This document shows positions 7,831 through 13,652 of a DNA stretch of 13,652 bases, piece after piece. Both the position numbers and the translations under genes were made by a program. Below the pieces are notes generated by a model that saw only the letters and a program-made list of their open reading frames with translations, was not told the origin of the DNA and did not search any database. Source of the DNA: Pavlovales sp. CCMP2436 (taxonomy: Eukaryota; Haptophyta; Pavlovophyceae; Pavlovales); the NCBI GenBank assembly GCA_026770615.1, contig MU631383.1, forward strand, positions 285,928 through 299,579. The letters run 5' to 3'. The first letter of the stretch is position 1, and each line of letters begins with the position of its first letter.

Positions 7831-8243
7831 GTAGTGAGGCCCAGTTTCTTAATAGCTGATCTGGCTCTGGCTGACCATCAGTGAGGCTCAGTTTCTTAAG
7901 TCCTCTTGTCTGTTATTTCTTAATTGCTCAAGGTGTTATTTTCCGCCCCCAGATAAGGCCAGGGGTTATTATAAAGGGCCACAGACAGGGACAGTGCGAT
8001 TGCAAGGGCATGGGCAAGAGGGGAAAGGCTTGGACAATAGTTTGGGGACTAAGTACTCTACCCGGCAAGACTGCCGGCCCCTATAAATCCCCTCTTTCAA
8101 ATATAAGAAAACCGCAAAATATGGAGGCAATTTTTTTTTGTTCTTAAGGCGCCTCGCGAGGCCCAGTTTCTTCACTTTCTTCCAACAACATTGAGGCCCA
8201 GCTTCTTAATGCCCAGCTTTCTTAATGCCCGCCTATGACTGTA

Positions 8244-8748
8244 CTGTCAGCGTCACATTGACATAGGCAAATAGCCTTAATTAATCCTCTTTTCCCTATA
8301 ATGGCTAAATGTGTATGGGGGTAAGTGTTTTGCCATCAAATCGGAATACGTGCACACGTCGTTTCTGAGCGGCCAGTCGCTTATTATCAACCGCTTCTCA
8401 AACTAACTTGTGCGGCCAGGCTAGCTCGAATCGTTCTAGAATAAGAATGACTAACACAGCAGTTTATAGTGTTCGATAACGACAAGCATTTTGCAGTACT
8501 TTCTTCAGTTTTTAAGCGTTGGCTTAACTCGACGAATAAATCAAAAAACTGGCGCTAGCAATATGTATGCGATATTTGTGCGCCTGCGGCCTTGTCGCTC
8601 AGAACCCAAGAGCCCCTCCAAGCAAAAGACTCCGAGCCGAGCCCACAGCTGGAATTTACCCCAGAACTATGCTTCTGTCTTTCGATTTGGCCAAATTGCC
8701 CGTCCACAGTTTACGTCGGAAACAAAATCACCGTACTACTACTAGAGT
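8244..8748. other. Non-coding stretch
   Basis: Mixed AT-rich DNA right of the outer MITE. Short open frames exist in several phases but none has a recognisable motif or coherent composition. I see no gene here. Confidence 0.5.
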
Positions 8749-9021
8749 GTGCTGCCATCGGCAGAGGAGGAGACCAAGCGCACACCAGGCGTCGACGGCG
8801 AGGCACTCATGCAGACGGGGGGCGAGGGGCCGCGCAGGCAGCTCCTCTTCAGCTGGGAATGCCTCGAGGAGGGGTGCACCTACGCGACTACACGACAATG
8901 TCACGTCGAGCGACACCAAAGGATCGTCTCTTGCCAAAGCCCCGTTCGCGCGATCTTACGCATTGGTGCTGCTCAGACTGCTGCTGAGGTTTCCGGTCCC
9001 CACCGCCCCTCCGTCGGTTGA
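8749..9021 (+). CDS. Weak ORF with a zinc-finger-like motif
   Basis: A GC-rich frame of about 90 codons follows an in-frame TAG; its first ATG is at 8809. It contains WECLEEGC followed by HVERHQRIVSC, which fits C-x4-C-x12-H-x5-C (Cys38, Cys43, His56, Cys62 counted from 8749). The ending resembles C2H2 fingers with the last His replaced by Cys. It could be one exon of a zinc-finger gene (an acceptor-like CTACTACTAG precedes it) or a chance frame. Nothing upstream or downstream extends the motif. Confidence 0.25.
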   Translation: MLPSAEEETKRTPGVDGEALMQTGGEGPRRQLLFSWECLEEGCTYATTRQCHVERHQRIVSCQSPVRAILRIGAAQTAAEVSGPHRPSVG

Positions 9022-9383
9022 CCAGCCACCAGCTGAGCCTGCTTGAAGGCGGCGAGGAGGATGTATGGGGAGGAGTCACTGCTGCCCTGGCCATCGGGCC
9101 TGCGGCGCACTTGATGTTTATCAGCTGATGATATTTATTTAATGCATATTGTCTTTATGATTAATAATAGTTCTTAATGATATTTATTTCAGTAGGCGAT
9201 AAACGTGACCACTTAATAGTCGGATAATTTAATTGGAACAAATTTCACGGCATGTAATAATCCTTTCGAATTTTCTATAAGGCGACTCCCTGCGGTGTGT
9301 TATGCTGTGGCCGTGTGACGTGGTGCGTACGTTGAGGCGCTATGGCGTAGGAGAGCGTAGTGTAAGTCTAAACTGGCAGCAGC
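9022..9383. other. AT-rich non-coding stretch
   Basis: From about 9110 to 9280 the sequence is strongly AT-rich, with repeated TGATATTTATTT (about 9129 and 9179) and TTTATTTCAG near 9183-9193 that looks like a 3' splice site. No exon could be attached to it. Confidence 0.4.
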
Positions 9384-9545
9384 GGCTGGTCAGCGCATCA
9401 GTCAGAGAGGAGTCGATTGTCGTGTGTCTGATCAGCCTTGCGGTGGAGACGGTATCCGTGTGCTCCGCAAAGGTTCCTTGATCCGAGTGTTTCTCAACGC
9501 TTGGGTCCGGTGGAGACCTGTCAGGGGACGGACGTACAGTATTTC
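9384..9545 (+). repeat. Dispersed repeat family, copy 2
   Basis: This copy is inverted relative to 4770-4935. Similarity begins near GGCTGGTCAGCG and ends after GGGACGGACGT. It sits immediately upstream of the truncated LINE, whose 13-bp target duplication lies at or just past the repeat's end, so the LINE may have landed in or beside this repeat. Confidence 0.65.
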
Positions 9546-9563
9546 TAGATATTTACACACTAC

Positions 9564-9996
9564 GCTCCAACTCGCCTCCAAGGGCAAGCTCTACCGATGC
9601 CTCGTGCTCGGTATTTTGCTCTACGGCTGCGAATCCTGGGTCCTGACCTTAAAGCTGCGGCAAAGGCTGAGCGTGTTCCACAACCGCTGCGTGCGAGCGA
9701 TGGCGAGGAAAAAGCCGCTGCGCGCTTCCTCCTCCGACTACATCTTCAAGTACGCTGCCCTCGCTCCGGAGTACGTCGCCCTCGGCGTCACAGATATCGA
9801 CCAGTATATCTCCAATTGGAAATTACGCTGGGCGGGACATGTGTTGCGCATGAGTATGTCGAGACTTCCTCGCATGTTCATGACATCGTGGGCGCATACT
9901 GATGAGACTACCGGACGTGAAACCCATCCTCAAGAAAACCCGAACGAAATCGCTTGCTCGAAGCTCTGTCGGCGCTTTGGTACCACCGCAAGGTGA
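9564..9996 (+). pseudogene. LINE reverse transcriptase, C-terminal fragment
   Basis: The frame encodes KGKLYRCLVLGILLYGCESWVL, then LSVFHNRCVRAM and, 50 residues later, NWKLRWAGHVLRMSMSRLPR. These three blocks in this order mark the region after the catalytic domain in many LINE reverse transcriptases (LLYGCE-W, FH-RC-R-I, LRW-GHVLRM). The catalytic FADD/YADD core is absent, so only the tail of the protein was copied. The frame stops at 9994-9996. The last 30 codons fit the family poorly and may be out of frame. Confidence 0.8.
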
Positions 9997-10100
9997 CGCA
10001 AAATCTCAGCAGATTGACGCTCAGACGCTGATACCCGGGGCCTCCTGGACGCAGAGACTGCGCCACACGCGGTAGAAGGGGCATCATAACATAACATAAC
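9564..10100 (+). mobile_element. 5'-truncated LINE with 13-bp target duplications
   Basis: The direct repeat ATTTACACACTAC flanks the insert at 9551-9563 and 10101-10113, with weaker similarity continuing for about ten bases (CT..AACTCGC). The insert carries the C-terminal part of a non-LTR reverse transcriptase and ends in a TAACATAACATAAC tail. A microsatellite-like 3' tail plus variable-length duplications and 5' truncation are hallmarks of LINE insertion by target-primed reverse transcription. Confidence 0.75.
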
Positions 10101-10240
10101 ATTTACACACTACACTAAACTCGCTTTTTTAATTGACCGCCTTTTCAATTTGCCTCTTGAGACCCTACATTCCAAGGCCCAGCTCAGGAGCACGATATAA
10201 AGACACACGTCGTCCATGTGGCCGCATACCTTGTGATAGT

Positions 10241-10316
10241 ATTTTATAGTAATTATTATTAGCGGCTTAACATGGTTCAACAGGTGGTGTTTATTCACTG
10301 ACTTGGTCGACGTCCG
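10241..10316 (-). mobile_element. Family R retroposon 3' end, copy 2
   Basis: The core 10261-10316 matches the copy at 5147-5205 closely: AGCGGCTTAACATGGTTCAACAGGTG, then TTCACTGACTTGGTCGACGT. The minus-strand 3' tail (10241-10260) is a TAA/TA-rich run. No clear target duplication was found. Confidence 0.65.
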
Positions 10317-10440
10317 ACATTAGTCCTGGCAGCAGAGATGGTAGTAGAGGTGAGATTGGTGGCGAGCTCGTAGCAGATGCCACAGGCTCCTCCCCCCCCT
10401 CCTCACACACACAACGCTCACGTCCATCTAGGTGCGATTT

Positions 10441-10545
10441 AATAGTAATTATATATTAAGAGGCTCAACACTCAGACGCCAGCTTGAATCCCTATCAGAA
10501 AATAAATTCAGCGGCTCAACATTTTTCAAGAGGTCTGTGTCTGGG
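10441..10545 (-). repeat. Two short family R 3' ends with a second repeat between them
   Basis: AGGCTCAACA at 10461-10470, next to an AT-rich tail (10441-10458), and AGCGGCTCAACATTTTTCAAGAGG at about 10510-10533 resemble the R terminus. Between them, 10472-10509 (TCAGACGCCAGCTTGAATCC...) is a separate repeat whose inverted copy lies at 13487-13520. Confidence 0.45.
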
Positions 10546-10996
10546 AGCTGCATGCCAAACACGCTTCAGTGAAGGCGTTGGGCAGGGGTTGCAGCCGAGA
10601 CTACAGACCCCCCCCCTCCGCCCTCCCCCCCTCGCCATTCCCGCACACACATACGCACCTGCAGGCCCACCCACCCACCCACACGCCCACCCCCAATAGT
10701 AATATCCTTCAGCCTAGGAGTGGGACCGCCTGTCCGGGCAGGACGACTGCTTGTCAATAAGACCACCTCCCCCCTTCCCCCCCCGAGCAGGGCGCCCCTG
10801 GGAGGGCCCCCGCAGGGCACCTGGATGGAGAAAAAGTTGCGCAGCATTTGGGCCCGAACATCCCACGATCCAAGCCCGCCACGCCACAGCGGCTGACTCC
10901 AGCCACTCCGAAACCGGATACTCCACAGAGGCCAACCCCAACCGCACCGCAGGCGCCACAGGCAGCAACCGCCCACATTACAGCAGACACGGAGAT
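10546..10996. repeat. Pyrimidine-rich and low-complexity tract
   Basis: Runs of C with CA and ACCC repeats occur at 10607-10692 and again at 10761-10786. From 10865 to 10970 there is an imperfect short-period repeat (CCACRCC, ACTCCGAAAC, GCACCGCAGG) that gives Pro/Thr/Ala-rich or Gly/Val-rich translations. I regard these frames as repeat-driven and see no gene. Confidence 0.5.
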
Positions 10997-11046
10997 GCTA
11001 ATGCCTCCTTCGCCTGGGGCGCAGTCTCTGCGTCCAGGTGGCCCCG
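10997..11046 (-). mobile_element. LINE 3' end fragment, inverted
   Basis: On the minus strand, CGGGGCCACCTGGACGCAGA and the following GACTGCGCC...GGCATTA match the 3' end of the LINE at about 10036-10086 with few changes. It is a separate 3' fragment of that family or a close relative. Confidence 0.6.
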
Positions 11047-11179
11047 TTTGACAGCCCAATCTAGTCTCGATAATAGCAAATCAGACTAATTTTTGCTCGC
11101 ACTGCTACTAATAACCACAAAATAATAATGATGATAATAATATCAACATTCATCATCATCATCATCATCATCATCAAAG

Positions 11180-11278
11180 CGGCGAGTGCGGCATCGTCTA
11201 CTGCCTCTCCCAGCGCGACTGCGAGGCGGTGGCCGACGCGCTGTGCAAGCGAAGAGCAAGGCCACCTTCTACCACGCG
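11180..11278 (+). CDS. RecQ helicase exon with motif IV (frameshifted)
   Basis: It encodes GECGIVYCLSQRDCEAVADAL, the RecQ motif IV region (SGIIYCLSR-DCE in relatives). The frame then breaks: KATFYHA, the conserved block that must follow, is read one base off, consistent with loss of one base in CTGTGCAAGCG (about 11241-11251). The acceptor is CATCAAAG at the end of an ATC repeat and the donor is GCG|GTAATAATG. In the second frame the exon ends on a codon boundary and continues as YHA|GLDSQTR in the next exon. RecQ enzymes unwind DNA 3' to 5' at forks, recombination intermediates and other structures in the nucleus. The frameshift suggests a pseudogene, a sequencing error or an unusual transcript. 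Confidence 0.85.
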
Positions 11279-11532
11279 GTAATAATGAAAAAAAAAAATT
11301 GGTGATGAAATGATGATGATACTTCTAATAATACTCTTAAGAAGAAGAAGATTCACAATTATAACACGCCCCCTCCCCCCCCACCCCCCCCTCGCGCGCG
11401 CCTGGAGCTCGCCCTGCGTTTCTCGTCTCCAGGTAATAACAATAATCATCATACTGATCATACTCATTACAATACTCATTACAATACTCATTACAATCCT
11501 CATCACAATAATAATAATAATAATAATAATAG

Positions 11533-11586
11533 GGGCTCGACTCGCAGACGCGTCAAGCGACGCAGGAGAAATGGACGCGCGACGAG
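11533..11586 (+). CDS. RecQ helicase exon, GLD...TRDE
   Basis: This 54-bp exon, bounded by AATAATAG and GAG|GTAACA, encodes GLDSQTRQATQEKWTRDE. It corresponds to the RecQ segment after the YHA motif (AGL-P-TR-E-Q-KW--G-), which packs between motifs IV and V in helicase domain 2. It starts and ends in phase 0 and joins cleanly to the neighbouring exons. The 254-bp intron before it contains a GC-rich island ending CTCCAG|GTAATAAC (about 11390-11436) that looks like a relic exon end. Confidence 0.85.
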
Positions 11587-11811
11587 GTAACACTCAGATT
11601 AATCGATGATAATAGTAATAATAATTAAAAATGCAATTATAGTTATTATAAAATTATATTATAACAACAGCAACAGATGTGGACGAAGTGCTCAGCTTTT
11701 TAAAAAAACGCACACACGCACATACACACACACAAATAATGCTAAAAATGCGAATGCTAATACTAATGCTAATACTAATGCTAATACTAATACTAATTAT
11801 ACTAATTCTAG

Positions 11812-11865
11812 GTCCTGGTCATCGTCGCGACGATCGCGTTCGGCATGGGCATCAACAAGCCCGAC
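11812..11865 (+). CDS. RecQ helicase exon with motif V
   Basis: A 54-bp exon encoding VLVIVATIAFGMGINKPD, a near-perfect RecQ motif V (VAT-AFGMGI-KPDVR), which couples ATP hydrolysis to DNA binding. The acceptor is AATTCTAG after a TAATAC/TAATGC hexamer repeat. The donor is GTGCGT, and the next exon also begins GTGCGC, so donor and exon start share GTGCG. The last 21 bases plus the donor are duplicated at 11903-11929. Confidence 0.9.
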
Positions 11866-11929
11866 GTGCGTTCTTGTTATTATTAGTGAAAAAAGAAAAA
11901 AAATGGGCATCAACAAGCCCGACGTGCGT
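11845..11929 (+). repeat. Duplicated exon end and splice donor
   Basis: The 27 bases ATGGGCATCAACAAGCCCGA CGTGCGT occur at 11845-11871 (exon end plus donor) and again, identical, at 11903-11929 inside the intron, 58 bp apart. The second copy lacks its own good acceptor, though an AAAAAAG just before it might serve. Confidence 0.9.
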
Positions 11930-11951
11930 CTCCCCCTCCCACACCCTCATG

Positions 11952-11987
11952 CACACACACACACCTATTTATATTGTGTGTGTGTGT
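11952..11987 (+). repeat. CA tract facing TG tract in the motif V-VI intron
   Basis: CACACACACACAC (11952-11964), about eleven AT-rich bases, then GTGTGTGTGTGT (11976-11987) can pair as a perfect stem of about twelve base pairs in the RNA. Further TG repeats follow to about 12003. Confidence 0.7.
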
Positions 11988-12054
11988 ATGTGTGTGTGTG
12001 TGTATATACATATATTTATAGTGTATGTTTATTGATTTATTTGTTTATAATCAG

Positions 12055-12098
12055 AATCATAACAACGACAGGTGCGTTTCGTTATGCACCACTCGCTC
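12055..12098 (+). repeat. Duplicated splice acceptor and exon start
   Basis: AATCATAACAACGACAG then GTGCGTTTCGT...GCACCACTCGCTC repeats, with several changes, the acceptor and first codons of the motif VI exon (12221-12270). The copy would encode VRFVMHHSL before running into an A-tract, so it is a relic or an alternative acceptor. Confidence 0.85.
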
Positions 12099-12222
12099 AA
12101 AAAAAAACCACTGATACAAATAAAAAAAATATACAATATCATAATACAAATCATATTAATACAAATAATACGAATAATCATAATATTATTCATAATAATA
12201 ATAATAAGAACAATACACATAA

Positions 12223-12444
<222 letters not shown>

Positions 12445-12461
12445 TAGCTTCATACTATTCA

Positions 12462-12540
12462 TATAATATATATATATATATATTAGCGGGTTCCGCATGG
12501 TTCAACAGGTGTTGTTCAGTCACTGGCTCGGTCGTCGTCA
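12462..12540 (-). mobile_element. Family R retroposon 3' end next to a helicase exon
   Basis: GCATGGTTCAACAGGTGTTGTTCAGTCACTGGCTCGGTCGTCGTCA (12495-12540) matches the other R copies. The TA-rich tail is at 12462-12484. It fills the 3' end of the intron before the likely exon at 12542, so the repeat may supply the splice acceptor. Confidence 0.7.
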
Positions 12541-12541
12541 G

Positions 12542-12595
12542 GCTGAGGTCGAGCGATTGACCCAAACCCTCATGCACCAGCACTCACACCAAAGG
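12542..12595 (+). CDS. Likely next RecQ exon (54 bp)
   Basis: Between CGTCGTCAG and AGG|GTGTGAGT an open 54-bp stretch encodes AEVERLTQTLMHQHSHQR. It joins the previous exon in phase 0 to give YSYGEK-AEVERLTQTLM, reminiscent of the hydrophobic helix after motif VI in RecQ proteins (D--RL--LI). Length and phase match the 54-bp exons before it. The acceptor appears to lie in or at the edge of a family R retroposon copy. The protein match is weak, so this rests mainly on splice signals and phase. Confidence 0.5.
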
Positions 12596-12668
12596 GTGTG
12601 AGTGTGTGCGCCCCAGCTCCCACGCCCCGCCTCGGCCGCGCCTCGGCCGCCGCAGCCCTGCCGTGGCG

Positions 12669-12927
12669 GCCGCAGGGAGCAGCATCGTCTTCGTAGCCTT
12701 GGTAGCCTTGAGCGGCGTCTCCGTTTGCGGCCCGCCGCCACGCGCAGCAGCGCCCACCGCAGCGCGCGACGCACATCCACTTGAGGACCCGAGCGAGACG
12801 GGTGGTCGAGAGGTGCCAGCGAGTACCTCAAGTGGACAGCATCGCGCCACTGCGAGCGCGCACACTGCGGTGGCCGCAGGGAGCAGCATCGTCGTCGTAG
12901 CCTTGGTAGCCTTGAGCGGCGTCTCCG
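12669..12927. repeat. 55-bp direct repeat, 204 bp apart
   Basis: GCCGCAGGGAGCAGCATCGT through AGCGGCGTCTCCG occurs at 12669-12723 and 12873-12927 with one mismatch; similarity decays on both sides. The 204-bp offset keeps frame. On the minus strand the copies encode ETPLKATKAT-TMLLPAA, inside an open frame (13009 to about 12584) that begins with a signal-peptide-like MILLFATMLLLLSLAVTGAV. Whether that antisense frame is real is unknown. Confidence 0.7.
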
Positions 12928-13025
12928 CGTGGTGCTCGCCACCGCGCGAAACAGCGCCCGTCACAGCAAGTGACAGAAGCAATAGCATGGTGGCGAAGAG
13001 CAAAATCATGGTGGCGAGCCAGGCA

Positions 13026-13045
13026 GCGCCCCCCTCGGGGGGCGC
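13026..13045. repeat. Perfect GC palindrome
   Basis: GCGCCCCCCTCGGGGGGCGC can form a nine-base-pair stem with a two-base centre. It sits just before the doubtful exon near 13046 and might influence splicing or polymerase pausing. Confidence 0.7.
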
Positions 13046-13198
13046 AGTTGCACCTGCACGCTCGCGCAGCACATGGAGCAGCGGGGCTACGAAGGCGGAA
13101 GGGTGTAAACACACACACACACACACACACCCAGGCCAGGCTCAAGGCGATATATGTCTATCTATTTATCTTCTACAGGTGTCTACGGGCTAACACGG
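13046..13198 (+). CDS. Possible terminal RecQ exons, uncertain
   Basis: A GC-rich block ending GGAAGG|GTGTAAAC (near 13100) is a candidate exon; depending on frame it would encode CTCTLAQHMEQRGYEGGR or a His/Ala/Arg-rich peptide. After a CA-repeat intron, TATTTATCTTCTACAG (to 13179) is a good 3' splice site, and short frames after it stop within 20-30 bases (VSTG* or CLRANTAML*). Neither matches the RecQ zinc-binding or winged-helix domains, so the gene may end early here or be disrupted. Confidence 0.25.
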
Positions 13199-13216
13199 CA
13201 ATGCTGTAAATTCGCT

Positions 13217-13276
13217 GATTGGCTGCATGCAGATTAATCTATTTTACCAGTTTTTTAAATGTTTCGTCAGCCAATC
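13217..13276. promoter_or_regulatory. Pair of inverted CCAAT boxes
   Basis: GATTGGCTG at 13217-13225 and CAGCCAATC at 13268-13276 are exact inverted copies around an AT-rich core with TTTTTTAAA. Paired CCAAT boxes are typical NF-Y-type promoter elements, so this could be a promoter just after the helicase gene. No target gene is recognised. Confidence 0.35.
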
Positions 13277-13652
13277 AAAGTTTGCCGCGTTAGCCTTATT
13301 GGGGTATGCGCGCCGCGCAGACAATGCGGGGTCCGCAGTGAGCAGATGGCGGGTCGGCGCAAGCGGAGATTGAAATTCTGAGATACATAGGCGGGTAGTG
13401 GCTCGAGAAATTTTGAAGCACTGAGAGCCTGCTGGGCCGCCGCCAGAGATTCCCGAAAAAGTTCGCCGTAGACTTCTGTATATCTTATATTTATGATAGG
13501 GATTCAAGTTGGCGTCTGACTGTTCTGAATGTTGTGCTGTTCTGAGCGCTGCGTCGCCCATTGCCTGCTGCGTGCCTTAGTCGGCTGCGCTGGCTTGGGC
13601 GCCACCGCGCGTGCCGATGGATCTCCGGTAGTGTGCCCGGGCAAGGGCGTTT
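13277..13652. other. Unassigned right edge with one dispersed repeat
   Basis: No gene is recognised. An open minus-strand frame (13561-13244) shows no motif. Positions 13487-13520 are an inverted copy of 10472-10509, sharing TCAGACGCCARCTTGAATCC and CTATCA-AAA on the minus strand. Confidence 0.4.

Larger units (their letters stand above)
1866..8224 (+). repeat. Interspersed 16-bp motif GAGGCCCAGTTTCTTA inside the MITE
   Basis: Copies lie at 1866-1881, 7836-7851, 7883-7898 (one change), 8158-8173 (last base changed), 8193-8208 (one change) and a diverged one at 8209-8224. A half copy (GGGTTTCTTA) follows the first. With the retrotransposon removed the spacing is about 42, 47, 275, 35 and 16 bp. 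The related ATTAAGAAAGCTGG of the left inverted repeat is the same motif in the other orientation. Repeated subterminal motifs are commonly transposase-binding sites in DNA transposons; that role is inferred here. Confidence 0.6.
1827..8241. mobile_element. Outer Tc1/mariner-like MITE, split by an LTR retrotransposon
   Basis: The two ends are inverted repeats. With the flanking TA included, positions 1825-1855 and the reverse complement of 8213-8243 agree at 28 of 31 bases, sharing GGCATTAAGAAAGCTGG. Each outer edge is TA followed by CARTCATAG, matching the TA target duplication and CAGT-type ends known for Tc1/mariner elements. Without the retrotransposon and one copy of its target duplication, the element is about 487 bp. 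It has no convincing transposase, so it is non-autonomous. Its interior carries repeated GAGGCCCAGTTTCTTA motifs. No gene is supported in its right part (7836-8241). Confidence 0.7.

Noticed and set aside
7881..8147. Small plus-strand ORF in the right part of the outer MITE
   Set aside because: No motif, irregular composition, and it begins inside a subterminal repeat.
1866..8224. CRISPR-like array of 16-bp repeats
   Set aside because: Spacing is irregular (16 to 275 bp), the context is eukaryotic, and the repeats lie within a MITE with clear ends.
10110..10298. Minus-strand ORF ending in family R sequence
   Set aside because: The frame reads a retroposon 3' end and its AT-rich tail; similar peptides appear only because the repeat recurs.
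10848..11051. Proline-rich protein frame
   Set aside because: It is driven by a short-period repeat, and its end overlaps an inverted LINE 3' fragment.

Overview
This is a eukaryotic nuclear window. Coding exons are GC-rich, introns are AT-rich with GT...AG ends, and most of the DNA is transposon-derived. A compact, intron-bearing protist or micro-alga genome would fit, but nothing here fixes the lineage. Everything is read by eye, without database comparison.

Left edge (1-1825): the 5' exon of an ankyrin-repeat plus small-GTPase-like gene on the minus strand (206-1258) runs into an intron made of a 33-bp minisatellite (1-205). A short unidentified ORF (1452-1697, plus) faces away from it across about 190 bp that probably holds both promoters.

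Nested transposons (1825-8243): the outer layer is a Tc1/mariner-type MITE (1827-8241) with 29-bp terminal inverted repeats inside TA duplications and an array of GAGGCCCAGTTTCTTA motifs. It was split by a Copia-type LTR retrotransposon on the minus strand (1908-7830). That element's LTRs begin TG and end CA and are flanked by a perfect 5-bp duplication, GTAGT. It keeps a decayed gag with a CCHC zinc knuckle, an unusual 8-residue tandem repeat, a Cys-rich segment, and Copia reverse transcriptase and RNase H. Protease and the integrase core are missing. A second small MITE interrupts gag (7076-7211). A truncated sister copy (5068-5275) itself carries an 80-bp retroposon with a 13-bp duplication.

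Middle (8244-11179): mostly repeat debris. It includes a weak zinc-finger-like ORF (8749-9021), a repeat shared in inverted orientation with the retroelement interior (9384-9545 and 4770-4935), a 5'-truncated LINE with 13-bp target duplications (9564-10100), more retroposon 3' ends, pyrimidine-rich tracts and an inverted LINE 3' end.

Right part (11180-13200): the 3' half of a RecQ-family DNA helicase gene on the plus strand. Four well-supported exons carry helicase motifs IV, V and VI, followed by one likely and one or two doubtful exons. Exons join in phase 0 and several are exactly 54 bp. The first has a one-base frameshift. The intron between motifs V and VI contains partial copies of both adjoining exon ends. 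Helicase motifs I-III are not visible in the window. The last 450 bases hold a pair of inverted CCAAT boxes and one more dispersed repeat.

No complete new pathway or defence system is visible. The most unusual items are the ankyrin/GTPase with altered nucleotide-binding residues, the duplicated exon-intron junctions, the retroelement's 8-residue repeat and Cys-rich region, and the deep transposon nesting.
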